From Drosophila miranda (lineage: Eukaryota > Arthropoda > Insecta > Diptera > Drosophilidae), in the NCBI RefSeq assembly GCF_003369915.1, contig NW_022881603.1, forward strand, positions 15,700,935 to 15,764,934: a stretch of DNA of 64,000 nt, given 5' to 3'. A program made the position numbers and the translations under genes. Positions within the stretch are counted from its first letter, which is position 1. Each line of letters begins with the position of its first letter. Of this stretch, positions 11,279-22,020 are shown piece by piece. The notes below the pieces were generated by a model that saw nothing but the letters and a program-made list of their open reading frames with translations, searched no databases and had not been told where the DNA came from.

Positions 11279-13194
11279 ATGGACTTTAAGGAATACCGTC
11301 AGCGGGGTAAGTCGACAACTAAGTCCGGGCCATAAACTGCACAGCGGCAGCGGCGGATGTAAATCCGTTTCGGGGGCATATTTGATTTGTCCCAAGGGGA
11401 TTTGTCCCAATCGTTTGTCTTCATTTAATGGCCCCTAACCGAATTCCTCACATTACCCACACACAGGCAAGGAGTCGACTATATAGCGGACTATCTGGAG
11501 AATATACGGGAGCGTCGCGTCTTCCCTGACGTCAGTCCGGGCTACATGCGCCAGCTACTGCCGGAGTCGGCCCCGATTGAGGGCGAGCCGTGGCCAAAGA
11601 TATTCGACGACGTGAAGCGCATCGTCATGCCGGGCGTGACCCACTGGCAGTCGCCCCACATGCACGCCTACTTCCCGGCCCTAAACTCGATGCCCTCGCT
11701 GCTGGGCGATATGCTGGCGGACGCGATCAACTGTCTGGGATTCACCTGGGCCAGCTCCCCGGCATGCACCGAGCTGGAGATCGTCGTGATGAATTGGCTG
11801 GGCAAGATGATCAACCTGCCGGACGAGTTCCTCCACCTGAGCAGCAGCGGCAGCAGCAAGGGCGGCGGTGTACTCCAAACGAAGGCCAGCGAGGCCACGC
11901 TGGTCTGCCTGCTGGCCGGACACACTCGGGCTATCCAGCGCTTCCACGAGCGCCATCCCGGCTACCAGGATGCCGAGATAAATGCCCGTCTGGTGGCATA
12001 CTGCTCGGACCAGGCCCACTCCAGCGTGGAGAAGGCGGCGTTGATTGGTGCGTGGCTCTAAGCAGCTTAGGCTTACTTTAGTGTTCTTCCTCTTCCTCTC
12101 ACTCCCACTCTCATTCAGCCTGTCCACCCACACATCCGTATGCGGTACATCGAGGCGGACGAGGAGCTCGCGATGCGCGGCAAACTGTTGCGCAAGGCCA
12201 TCGAGGATGACGTTAAGCAGGGCCTGGTCCCCTTCTGGGTAAGTTGAAGTCTGTCAAAACTAATTGGCCAAGAAAGCGGCGGAAGCTGATTGCCCAACTC
12301 CCACTGGAGCCAATTAATACATGTCAGCAGTTAACTGTCCGCCTGCCGTGGTTCTACGATTCTACTTTCAGGTCTGCGCCACCCTCGGCACCACCGGCAG
12401 CTGCAGCTTCGAAAATCTGGAGGAGGTGGGTGCTCTCTCTGCGGACCACTAATCTGTTTCCACTGACAACATCCACTCCCACTCTTTAATTCCACCGCAG
12501 ATCGGCCTTGTCTGTAGGGAGCACAACCTGTGGCTGCACGTCGACGCCGCCTACGCTGGGAGCGCGTTCATTTGCCCCGAGTTCCGCACCCGGCTGCGGG
12601 GCATCGAGCGGGCGGACTCGATTGCCTTCAACCCCTCCCAGTGGCTGATGGTGCACTTCGATGCCACCGCCCTGTGGGTGCGCGACAGCACGGCCTTGCA
12701 TCGCACCTTCAACGTGGAGCCACTGTACCTGCAGCACGAGAACTCGGGCGTGGCCGTGGACTTTATGCACTGGCAGATTCCCCTGAGCCGCCGCTTCCGC
12801 GCCCTGAAGGTGTGGTTCGTGCTGCGCTCGTACGGGATCAAGGGCCTGCAGCGCCACATCCGCGAAGGGGTACGCCTGGCGCAAAAGTTCGAGGCGCTCG
12901 TCCTGGCAGATCACCGCTTCGAGCTGCCAGCGAAGCGTCACCTCTGCCTGGTGGTGTTTCGCATTCGCGGCGACAACGAGCTCACAGAGAAGCTGCTGAA
13001 GCGACTGAACCATCGCGGGAAGCTGCACTCCATCCCCTCATCGCTGAAGGGGCAGTATGTCATCCGATTCACCATCACCTCGACGTACACGACCGTCGAC
13101 GACATCGTCAAGGACTGGATGGAGATCCGCCAAGTGGCCTCTATGGTGCTCGAGGAGATGAACATTACCATCTCGAATCGCGTCTATCTCAAGG
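11279..13194 (+). pseudogene. Hdc: Histidine decarboxylase, degenerate and 3'-truncated
   Basis: Hdc makes the photoreceptor transmitter histamine from histidine, using PLP. Exons read from splice sites are 11279-11306, 11467-12047, 12119-12238, 12372-12425 and 12501-13194. Their translation closely matches the group II decarboxylase part of Drosophila Hdc as I remember it (start MDFKEYRQRG; His-Val-Asp-Ala-Ala-Tyr-Ala-Gly in exon 5). Damage is visible. At the start of exon 2 the family's Gly-Lys-Glu-Met-Val-Asp-Tyr needs about 4 more bases; as it stands the frame meets TAG at 11484-11486. The Schiff-base lysine of the Asn-Pro-Ser-Lys-Trp motif is Gln (CAG, 12639-12641). A Thr near the Ala-Ser-Glu-Ala cofactor motif is Lys. 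The exon 2/3 junction cannot be joined in frame. The exons after the donor at 13195 (the long Hdc C-terminal region) are absent; transposons begin at 13297. Confidence 0.88.
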
Positions 13195-13296
13195 GTAAAC
13201 GCAAGTTCTCCCGCCTATAGTGGAACCTAGTGGGGTTCAACCTCAGTTTCCCGAATCTATTCTGTTCTATTGGCTGCCTTTGTTCTTTTAGATTTT

Positions 13297-14114
13297 TATA
13301 CCCGATACTCAAAATGAGTATTGGGGTATATTAGATTTGTGGTAAAAGTGGATGTGTGTAACGTCCAGAAGGAATCGTTTCCGACCCCATAAAGTATATA
13401 TATTCTTGATCAGCATCAATAGCCGAGTCGATTGAGCCATGTCTGTCTGTCCGTCTGTCCGTCCGTCCGTCTGTCCGTCTGTCCGTCCCCTTCAGCGCCT
13501 AGTGCTCAAAGACTATAAGAGCTAGAGCAACGATGTTTTGTATCCACACTTTGTGATATGTCACTGCAACAAAAATATTTCAAAACTTCGCCCCGCCCAC
13601 TTCCGCCCCCACAAAGGACGAAAATCTGTGGCATCCACATTTTTAAAGATACGATAAAACCAAAAACGCAGAATCGTAGAGGATGACTATATGTTTTAGA
13701 GTGTAAAATCTCAACCAGATCGTATAATTATTATAGCCAGAATCAAGAAAACAATTTCATTTTTTCTCGCTCTGTCTGTCTCTAACACACAGGTTTCATT
13801 GGCTTTGCCAATTGCAAAATATGAGTTCAAGGATCTCAGAACCTATAAGAGCCAGAGCAACCAAATTTGGTATCCACACTCCTGTGATATCGGACCTTGA
13901 CCGTTTCGTGTCCAAATTTCGCCACACCCCCTTCCGCCCCCGCAAAGGACGAAAATCTGGGGCATCCACAAATCTCAGAGACTATTTAAGCTAGAGTAAC
14001 CAAATTTGGTATCCGCACTTCTGTTAGATCTCAATATAAAAGTATATCTCAGAATTTCGCCCTACCCTCTTCCGCCCCCACAAAGAACGCAAATCTGTTG
14101 CATCCACAATATTG
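13297..14114 (-). mobile_element. DINE-1-like Helitron copy C, truncated
   Basis: Minus orientation. It begins with the family's right end (TATACCCGATAC plus hairpin) about 100 bp after the last Hdc exon. It runs through a CTGTCCGTC microsatellite and stops at CACAATATTGG, where the sequence switches to the LTR of the gypsy-type element. About 330 bp of the family's left end is missing. Confidence 0.82.
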
Positions 14115-14507
14115 GTTTCAGTCGGCGTCTATTTATACGCCAATGGGTGTTGTGTCAGCGGAATCAGCGAAGACTCGTGCTCTGATCGATGTGGGCCAGC
14201 GCCGCGGCTATTTAACCGTTCTTTGGGGCTGTACTCGCGGAGCATGCTTTCCTTTTTCGCTTTCGTGGAACACCGGGGGTGCGTTTTGGGATCGCCTGCC
14301 GCTTTGCTACCATCTCGTTTCTTGCCCCGTCGGCGGGTCTGCGTTGGGGTTTCCGCGTTCTTTTCGCTTCGTCAGCGGGCTATTGGGGCACGTGGTCGTG
14401 AGCGTTACGTTACTTCTTTCGCTGGCGTCAGCGCTGTTCGATTAATTGGTGGTCGCGCGGTTCGCTGCGCTTGCATTCTTGGCGGTATTGTGCCATCGGC
14501 ATCGTTT

Positions 14508-15719
14508 TTATGCCGGTGCTGTCTTTTGGCCGGGTATCCCAGGTTTCGCTGACTCAGTGGCGCCGTGGTTGGGGCGCCGGGTTGAGGTCTCGTTGCTTTC
14601 TTCGTGGATTTTAGCATTCTCGAGTAGGTCGGTGGGTTCTTCGGACTCGTGATCGTGGAACTCTCTCAGGTCGTTGATATTTGCGGTTTTGTGTTTCCGG
14701 CTTTCGCGGTGTTGTAATTTGGCGATGTTTGGTGATGGAAAACTCTTGACCCGGTAGGGGCCGTCGAACTTCGGGGCTAGCTTTGCCGCAAAGCCCTCGG
14801 CGGCGTTTGAGAGGTGGTGTTGGCGTAGTAGTACCAGTGATCCGACGGCGGGGCGCCATAGTCGCCGGCGGAGGTTGTAATGTCTCCCTTGTTCTTGACT
14901 GGCTCTCTGGATGTTGTTCCGGACGATGGCGAATACTTCTTTCAGCCTCGTCGCTTTGCTGGTGGCCGTCTCTGGCTTACTTCCTGTCCCGGGCGTGACT
15001 TCGTCGTAGAGGGCGCCGGGGAGTCGGGGCTCTCTTCCTTGCAGGAGGAAGGCGGGGCTGAATCCGGTCGTCTCGGAGACGCTGGAGTTGATCGCCAATG
15101 TCATCTCGGGTAGGAGCTCGTCCCATATATTCTGGCGGTCGTCGACGAACTGGTCGATCATCGTTTTCACAGTCCGATTGGCTCTCTCCGTCGGGTTTTC
15201 TTGGGGGCAATACGTGGCTGTGTGTTGCAGCTCTACGCCTGCGCTTCGCATGAATGTTCTAAACGATCGGCTGGTGAACTGGGTTCCGTTGTCGCAGACG
15301 AATAGTTTCGGTACGCCGAAGCTGCTCAGTATTCGTTCTCTGAAGGCTCGTTCGAGATTCGCTGCTGTCGCTTTCTTGAGGGGTACCAGTTCGACCCACT
15401 TGGAGAAAGTGTCGAAGAATACCAGTAAGATGGTGTTCCCGTGCTTGGACCGTGGTAATGGTCCGACGAAGTCGGCACACAGGGTGGCTAAGGGTTCTTC
15501 GGCTTTACGTGTGAGCATCCTGCCCACGGCCTTGCGCTGCGTGGCTTTGAACTTCTGACAGCTTACGCAGCCCTGTACGTACCGTCGCACGTCTCTGTGT
15601 AGTCCTGGCCAGTAGTATCGTTGTGTTGTCCTCAGGATGGTTTTCCGGACGCCAAGGTGTCCTGCCGTTGGTTCGTCATGGCATTCGCGGAGTACTCTCG
15701 TCCGGCCGTTTTTGGGCAC
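14508..15719 (-). CDS. Integrase domain of the gypsy-type element (unit 1 copy)
   Basis: 403 residues from the first Met. The zinc-binding region has His residues near the start and Cys-Val-Ser-Cys near residue 50. The catalytic core has Ala-Asp-Phe, Cys-Asp-Asn-Gly-Thr and a Glu-Arg-Ala-Asn-Arg segment. The C-terminus runs into the LTR and is Arg/Pro rich. It differs from the unit 2 copy by few residues (Lys versus Ile after Asn-Arg-Thr-Val). It is part of a broken duplicate and probably has no independent role. Confidence 0.82.
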   Translation of the reverse strand: MPKNGRTRVLRECHDEPTAGHLGVRKTILRTTQRYYWPGLHRDVRRYVQGCVSCQKFKATQRKAVGRMLTRKAEEPLATLCADFVGPLPRSKHGNTILLVFFDTFSKWVELVPLKKATAANLERAFRERILSSFGVPKLFVCDNGTQFTSRSFRTFMRSAGVELQHTATYCPQENPTERANRTVKTMIDQFVDDRQNIWDELLPEMTLAINSSVSETTGFSPAFLLQGREPRLPGALYDEVTPGTGSKPETATSKATRLKEVFAIVRNNIQRASQEQGRHYNLRRRLWRPAVGSLVLLRQHHLSNAAEGFAAKLAPKFDGPYRVKSFPSPNIAKLQHRESRKHKTANINDLREFHDHESEEPTDLLENAKIHEESNETSTRRPNHGATESAKPGIPGQKTAPA

Positions 15720-15763
15720 GCATAGTTTCCACGGTATGGGGTCGTCGTCGTCGGCTCTGTGTC

Positions 15764-16540
15764 CTAGGTAGCGGTATAGCTGCCCGTTTTTGTGCGTGTA
15801 GTCCGGGTACTTCTGGGGTTCGTCTTGGACTTGTTGGATCCTTTGCTTAAGCCACCTGGTGTGTCGTCTTCCTCAATGCGCGAGAGGGTCTCCAGTGGTT
15901 GTCTTGACAGTGCGTCTGCGACTACGTTCTGGTTGCCGGCCCGATAGTGCACGTCGTATTGGTATTGCTGTAGTTCGAGCGCCCATCTTGCTACTCTCCC
16001 GTAAGCGCTCTCGAGGGTATTCAGCCACTTTAGTGCGAGATGATCGGTTATGACGTCGAATCGGTAGCCTTCGAGATAGCATCGCAGTTTTCGGATCGCC
16101 CAGATAACGGCGAGGCATTCCTTGTCGGTGGCCGAGTAGTTTTCTTCTGCCTTGTTGAGGCGTCGACTGACGTATGCAATGACCCGCTCTTTTCCTTCGA
16201 TCTCTTGGGTGAGGACCGCGCCTACTCCAAAGTTGCTTGCGTCCGTCTGCAGGGAAAATTTGACGTTAAAGTCTGGGCAGGCGAGTACCGGTGCGGTGGT
16301 GAGCAGTGTTTTCAGCTCGTCGAAGGCGTCTTGTTGTTCTTGATCCCATGTCCATGCTTTCCCTTTCTTCAGCAGCAGTGACATTGGTTGGACTACGGTG
16401 GCAAAGTTTGGGACGAATCTGCGGTACCACCCGGCCATGCCTACGCATTGTCGTAGCTCCTTCAGGTTGGTCGGCGGCCTCAGATCTTTTACGGCTGCGA
16501 TTTTGTCGGGGTCCGTGTGGATACCTTCTTCGCTGATCAC
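15764..16540 (-). CDS. RT/RNase H fragment of the gypsy-type element (unit 1 copy)
   Basis: 258 residues covering the thumb of RT and the RNase H domain (Thr-Asp-Ala-Ser motif, later Tyr-Ser-Ala-Thr-Asp-Lys-Glu). The RT palm with Tyr-Leu-Asp-Asp is absent because the copy ends at the duplication junction. Unlike unit 2, it keeps Trp where unit 2 has a stop. Confidence 0.82.
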   Translation of the reverse strand: MISEEGIHTDPDKIAAVKDLRPPTNLKELRQCVGMAGWYRRFVPNFATVVQPMSLLLKKGKAWTWDQEQQDAFDELKTLLTTAPVLACPDFNVKFSLQTDASNFGVGAVLTQEIEGKERVIAYVSRRLNKAEENYSATDKECLAVIWAIRKLRCYLEGYRFDVITDHLALKWLNTLESAYGRVARWALELQQYQYDVHYRAGNQNVVADALSRQPLETLSRIEEDDTPGGLSKGSNKSKTNPRSTRTTRTKTGSYTAT

Positions 16541-16564
16541 GTGGCCCAGGTATTTTATGCGGCG

Positions 16565-17334
16565 GTATATATATTCTTGATCAGCATCAATAGCCGAGTC
16601 GATTGAGCCCTGTCTGTCTGTCCGTCTGTCCGTCCGTCTGTCCGTCCGTCCGTCCGTCCGTCCGTCCGTCCGTCCGTCCGTCCGTCCGTCCGTCTGTCCG
16701 TCCCCTTCAGCGCCTAGTGCTCAAAGACTATAAGAGCTAGAGCAACGATGTTTTGTATCCAGACTTCTGTGATATGTCACTGCTACAAAAATATTTCAAA
16801 ACTTCGCCCCGCCCACTTCCGCCCCCACAAAGGACGAAAATCTGTGGCATCCACATTTTTAAAGATACGATAAAGCCAAAAACGCAGAATCGTAGAGGAT
16901 GACTATATGTTCTAGAGTGTAAAATCTCAACCAGATCGTATAATTATTATAGCCAGAATCAAGAAAACAATTTCATTCTTTCTCGCTCTGTCTCTCTCTA
17001 ACACACAGGTTTCAGGGTCGGCTTTGCCAATTGCAAAATATGAGTTCAAGGATCTCAGAACCTATAAGAGCCAGAGCAACCAAATTTGGTATCCACACTG
17101 CTGTGATATCGGACCTTGACCGTTTCGTGTCCAAATTTCGCCACACCCCCTTCCGCCCCCGCAAAGGACGAAAATCTGGGGCATCCACAAAACTCAGAGA
17201 CTATTAAGGCTAGAGTAACCAAATTTGGTATCCGCACTTCTGTTAGATCTCACTATACAACGTATATCTCAGAATTTCGCCCTACCCTCTTCCGCCCCCA
17301 CAAAGAACGCAAATCTGTTGCATCCACAATATTG
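16565..17334 (-). mobile_element. DINE-1-like Helitron copy D, internal fragment in the duplication
   Basis: It lacks the family's right end (starts inside, at GTATATATATTC) and the left end (stops at CACAATATTGG, exactly as copy C). It carries an expanded GTCC microsatellite (about 16614-16702), longer than copy C by roughly 50 bp. Its two edges are explained by the tandem duplication of 13394-16564. Confidence 0.82.
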
Positions 17335-17727
17335 GTTTCAGTCGGCGTCTATTTATACGCCAATGGGTGTTGTGTCAGCGGAATCAGCGAAGACTCGTGC
17401 TCTGATCGATGTGGGCCAGCGCCGCGGCTATTTAACCGTTCTTTGGGGCTGTACTCGCGGAGCATGCTTTTCTTTTTCGCTTTCGTGGAACACCGGGGGT
17501 GCGTTTTGGGATCGCCTGCCGCTTTGCTACCATCTCGTTTCTTGCCCCGTCGGCGGGTCTGCGTTGGGGTTTCCGCGTTCTTTTCGCTTCGTCAGCGGGC
17601 TATTGGGGCACGTGGTCGTGAGCGTTACGTTACTTCTTTCGCTGGCGTCAGCGCTGTTCGATTAATTGGTGGTCGCGCGGTTCGCTGCGCTTGCATTCTC
17701 GGCGGTATTGTGCCATCGGCATCGTTT

Positions 17728-18939
17728 TTATGCCGGTGCTGTCTTTTGGCCGGGTATCCCAGGTTTCGCTGACTCAGTGGCGCCGTGGTTGGGGCGCCGG
17801 GTTGAGGTCTCGTTGCTTTCTTCGTGGATTTTAGCATTCTCGAGTAGGTCGGTGGGTTCTTCGGACTCGTGATCGTGGAACTCTCTCAGGTCGTTGATAT
17901 TTGCGGTTTTGTGTTTCCGGCTTTCGCGGTGTTGTAATTTGGCGATGTTTGGTGATGGAAAACTCTTGACCCGGTAGGGGCCGTCGAACTTCGGGGCTAG
18001 CTTTGCCGCAAAGCCCTCGGCGGCGTTTGAGAGGTGGTGTTGGCGTAGTAGTACCAGTGATCCGACGGCGGGGCGCCATAGTCGCCGGCGGAGGTTGTAA
18101 TGTCTCCCCTGTTCTTGACTGGCTCTCTGGATGTTGTTCCGGACGATGGCGAATACTTCTTTCAGCCTCGTCGCTTTGCTGGTGGCCGTCTCTGGCTTAC
18201 TTCCTGTCCCGGGCGTGACTTCGTCGTAGAGGGCGCCGGGGAGTCGGGGCTCTCTTCCTTGCAGGAGGAAGGCGGGGCTGAATCCGGTCGTCTCGGAGAC
18301 GCTGGAGTTGATCGCCAATGTCATCTCGGGTAGGAGCTCGTCCCATATATTCTGGCGGTCGTCGACGAACTGGTCGATCATCGTTATCACAGTCCGATTG
18401 GCTCTCTCCGTCGGGTTTTCTTGGGGGCAATACGTGGCTGTGTGTTGCAGCTCTACGCCTGCGCTTCGCATGAATGTTCTAAACGATCGGCTGGTGAACT
18501 GGGTTCCGTTGTCGCAGACGAATAGTTTCGGTACGCCGAAGCTGCTCAGTATTCGTTCTCTGAAGGCTCGTTCGAGATTCGCTGCTGTCGCTTTCTTGAG
18601 GGGTACCAGTTCGACCCACTTGGAGAAAGTGTCGAAGAATACCAGTAAGATGGTGTTCCCGTGCTTGGACCGTGGTAATGGTCCGACGAAGTCGGCACAC
18701 AGGGTGGCTAAGGGTTCTTCGGCTTTACGTGTGAGCATCCTGCCCACGGCCTTGCGCTGCGTGGCTTTGAACTTCTGACAGCTTACGCAGCCCTGTACGT
18801 ACCGTCGCACGTCTCTGTGTAGTCCTGGCCAGTAGTATCGTTGTGTTGTCCTCAGGATGGTTTTCCGGACGCCAAGGTGTCCTGCCGTTGGTTCGTCATG
18901 GCATTCGCGGAGTACTCTCGTCCGGCCGTTTTTGGGCAC
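17728..18939 (-). CDS. Integrase domain of the gypsy-type element (unit 2 copy)
   Basis: Same 403-residue integrase as in unit 1, with the HHCC zinc region, Asp and Asp-Asn-Gly-Thr and Glu motifs present. This is the copy attached to the rest of the element. The C-terminal part overlaps the start of the LTR region. Confidence 0.82.
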   Translation of the reverse strand: MPKNGRTRVLRECHDEPTAGHLGVRKTILRTTQRYYWPGLHRDVRRYVQGCVSCQKFKATQRKAVGRMLTRKAEEPLATLCADFVGPLPRSKHGNTILLVFFDTFSKWVELVPLKKATAANLERAFRERILSSFGVPKLFVCDNGTQFTSRSFRTFMRSAGVELQHTATYCPQENPTERANRTVITMIDQFVDDRQNIWDELLPEMTLAINSSVSETTGFSPAFLLQGREPRLPGALYDEVTPGTGSKPETATSKATRLKEVFAIVRNNIQRASQEQGRHYNLRRRLWRPAVGSLVLLRQHHLSNAAEGFAAKLAPKFDGPYRVKSFPSPNIAKLQHRESRKHKTANINDLREFHDHESEEPTDLLENAKIHEESNETSTRRPNHGATESAKPGIPGQKTAPA

Positions 18940-19319
18940 GCATAGTTTCCACGGTATGTGGTCGTCGTCGTCGGCTCTGTGTCCTAGGTAGCGGTATAGC
19001 TGCCCGTTTTTGTGCGTGTAGTCCGGGTACTTCTGGGGTTCGTCTTGGACTTGTTGGATCCTTTGCTTAAGCCACCTGGTGTGTCGTCTTCCTCAATGCG
19101 GGAGAGGGTCTCCAGTGGTTGTCTTGACAGTGCGTCTGCGACTACGTTCTGGTTGCCGGCCCGATAGTGCACGTCGTATTGGTATTGCTGTAGTTCGAGC
19201 GCCCATCTTGCTACTCTCCCGTAAGCGCTCTCGAGGGTATTCAGCCACTTTAGTGCGAGATGATCGGTTATGACGTCGAATCGGTAGCCTTCGAGATAGC
19301 ATCGCAGTTTTCGGATCGC

Positions 19320-20091
19320 TCAGATGACGGCGAGGCATTCCTTGTCGGTGGCCGAGTAGTTTTCTTCTGCCTTGTTGAGGCGTCGACTGACGTATGCAAT
19401 GACCCGCTCTTTTCCTTCGATCTCTTGGGTGAGGACCGCGCCTACTCCAAAGTTGCTTGCGTCCGTCTGCAGGGAAAATTTGACGTTAAAGTCTGGGCAG
19501 GCGAGTACCGGTGCGGTGGTGAGCAGTGTTTTCAGCTCGTCGAAGGCGTCTTGTTGTTCTTGATCCCATGTCCATGCTTTCCCTTTCTTCAGCAGCAGTG
19601 ACATTGGTTGGACTACGGTGGCAAAGTTTGGGACGAATCTGCGGTACCACCCGGCCATGCCTACGCATTGTCGTAGCTCCTTCAGGTTGGTCGGCGGCCT
19701 CAGATCCTTTACGGCTGCGATTTTGTCGGGGTCCGTGTGGATACCTTCTTCGCTGATCACGTGGCCCAGGTATTTTTTGCGGCGCTGGAAGAAGGCACAC
19801 TTGTTCGTGTTGACCCGTAGGTTTGCCTTTCGCAGTCGTGCGAAAACTTCTTTTACGTTGTTCAGGTGTTCCTGGAAGCTTTTCCCGACGATGACGATGT
19901 CGTCGAGATATGCGAACGCGAATGGTTCCATGTCTGCGCCGATAACGGCGTCGAGGGTCCGTTGAAACGTGGCTCCCGCGGAGTGTAAACCGAAAGGCAT
20001 TACTTTCCATTGGTATAATCCTCGGCCGGGTATCGTGAATGCCGTGGCTTCCCGGCTGTCGCGGGCCATTGGTATCTGCCAATACCCGTTT
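19320..20091 (-). pseudogene. Reverse transcriptase (second part) and start of RNase H
   Basis: It resumes the RT frame immediately after the DINE insertion with Lys-Asn-Gly-Tyr-Trp-Gln. It holds the catalytic Tyr-Leu-Asp-Asp motif and the first part of RNase H. It ends at a stop codon near 19320, where unit 1 has Trp (TGG to TGA in the coding strand). Translation upstream of 20091 would run into the inserted Helitron. Confidence 0.82.
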
Positions 20092-20092
20092 T

Positions 20093-21256
20093 TATACCCG
20101 ATACTCAAAATGAGTATTGGGGTATATTAGATTTGTGGTAAAAGTGGATGTGTGTAACGTCCAGAAGGAATCGTTTCCGACCCCATAAAGTATATATATT
20201 CTTGATCAGCATCAAGAGCCGAGTCGATTTAGCCCTGTCTGTCTGTCCGTCTGTCCGTCCGTCTGTCCGTCCGTCCGTCCGTCCGTCCGTCCGTCCGTCC
20301 GTCCGTCCGTCCGTCCGTCCGTCCGTCCGTCCGTCCCCTTCAGCGCCTAGTGCTCAAAGACTATAAGAGCTAGAGCAACGATGTTTTGTATCCAGACTTC
20401 TGTGATATGTCACTGCTACAAAAATATTTCAAAACTTCGCCCCGCCCACTTCCGCCCCCACAAAGGACGAAAATCTGTGGCATCCACATTTTTAAAGATA
20501 CGATAAAGCCAAAAACGCAGAATCGTAGAGGATGACTATATGTTCTAGAGTGTAAAATCTCAACCAGATCGTATAATTATTATAGCCAGAATCAAGAAAA
20601 CAATTTCATTCTTTCTCGCTCTGTCTCTCTCTAACACACAGGTTTCAGGGTCGGCTTTGCCAATTGCAAAATATGAGTTCAAGGATCTCAGAACCTATAA
20701 GAGCCAGAGCAACCAAATTTGGTATCCACACTGCTGTGATATCGGACCTTGACCGTTTCGTGTCCAAATTTCGCCACACCCCCTTCCGCCCCCGCAAAGG
20801 ACGAAAATCTGGGGCATCCACAAATCTCAGAGACTATTAAGGCTAGAGTAACCAAATTTGGTATCCGCACTTCTGTTAGATCTCACTATACAACGTATAT
20901 CTCAGAATTTCGCCCCACCCCTTCCGCCCCCACAAAAGACGAAAATCTGTTGCATCCACAATATTGCACATTCGAGAAAACTAAAAACGCAAAATCATAG
21001 ATAACGACTATATCTATCAGATTGCTGAATCTGGATCAGATCGGATCATTTTTGTAGCCAAAAGAAAGAAATCAATTTGCAGTGGCCACGCAGCGCCCGA
21101 CGTCACGCTCATACTGATTTTCTGTCTCTCTCGCACGCACTCTTTGTCGTGTGGTTCAATATTAGCGGCGTCTGCCGCAGGAGAGCCATACTGACTTAGT
21201 ATCGGGTATAACTGTAGAGTTGCGGTGTACGCAGCAACTCACAACGTTCCCCCTCG
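20093..21256 (-). mobile_element. DINE-1-like Helitron copy E, full length, inserted in RT
   Basis: A complete minus-oriented copy with both ends. It is placed between the RT codons for Thr-Leu-Asp-Leu and Lys-Asn-Gly-Tyr without loss or visible duplication of the element's codons. The GTCC/GTCT microsatellite is long (about 20237-20335). The insertion sits within a short A run (T run on the plus strand), in keeping with Helitron targets. Confidence 0.88.
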
Positions 21257-21257
21257 T

Positions 21258-22020
21258 TCAGGTCTAGGGTCGTGATGAAGTGGGCATTTCGGAGTTGCTC
21301 TAGTATGTAGTTGATCCTGGGTAGCGGGTACGCGTCCGGGATGGAACGCTCGTTTAGCTGTCGATAATCTACACACATGCGCCATCTCCCGTCCTTTTTG
21401 CGGACCAGGACGATTGGCGCGCTGTGGGGGCTCCGGGATGGTTCGATTAGGTCCTCGGCTATCAGTTGGTCGACCTGTTCATCGATGATCCGCCGCATGG
21501 CTGGATTTTTCGGGTAGTACCGTTGTTTTATGGGTCGGTTGTCCCTCATGACGATGGTGTGTTCCGTCAGATCCGTCGTCCCTCGGAGGCCTGCGAGTGT
21601 TGGCAGTTCCTCGTCTAGGAATTTCCGTATTTTCGGCGCGATGTCGGGAGGCCATGGGTCGGAGATTCGTTCCGAATCGTCCTCGGGTGGGTCGTCGATT
21701 CCTGGGTCGTAAGTGTGGTCGGGGTTCTCGGAGAGGATTGTTGTGTCGAATGCGCTTGGTGGTTCGACTTCGCGAGTGTATTCGCTTATGCTTGCGACGA
21801 TGGCGGGTGCCTCGATCATGAGTAGGGGGCTCGTGTGTGTCCTGGGGGGTGCTCGCGCGACGTTGTACTCTGCGTGACGTACGAACGGGCGGGTCTCGGT
21901 GGCGATCGTAGCGTTTGACCGACGGCTAGTTTGGGCGGTGAGGTTCACCGACATGGCTCCAGGCGTGGTGCTGGGCCGCATGCCGGCGCCGTGCGAGGTG
22001 TTGCCCGGGAGGCGTTCCAT
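21258..22020 (-). CDS. Reverse transcriptase, first part
   Basis: It holds the N-terminal linker and RT fingers (Arg-Lys-Lys-Asp-Gly-Arg-Trp-Arg, then Asp-Tyr-Arg-Gln-Leu-Asn and Tyr-Pro-Leu-Pro-Arg). It is cut after Thr-Leu-Asp-Leu by DINE copy E. It overlaps the protease frame upstream. Confidence 0.83.

Larger units (their letters stand above)
14114..16564 (-). mobile_element. Ty3/gypsy element, duplicated 3' portion (unit 1)
   Basis: This is the first copy of the 3' half of the minus-strand gypsy-type element, covering part of RT, RNase H, integrase and a partial LTR. It is nearly identical to 17335-19784. Coding frames are 15764-16540 (end of RT, RNase H and start of the linker) and 14508-15719 (integrase with HHCC region and Asp-Asn-Gly-Thr motif). 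At 16564 it joins the interior of a DINE at GTATATATATTC. This is the join of a tandem duplication. Confidence 0.88.

Noticed and set aside
12486..13028. Minus-strand ORF of 180 codons and plus-strand ORF 12530-13198 in another frame
   Set aside because: Both are shadows of the last Hdc exon, which has strong family similarity in its own frame.
13195..13220. Hdc read as a complete short protein ending after Lys-Arg-Lys-Phe-Ser-Arg-Leu
   Set aside because: The stop lies beyond a splice donor (GTAAAC) at the position where the known gene has an intron. The upstream frame is broken anyway.
14098..14552. Plus-strand ORFs of 115 and 146 codons, repeated near 17225-17772
   Set aside because: They lie antisense to the integrase and LTR of the gypsy-type element and recur only because of the tandem duplication.
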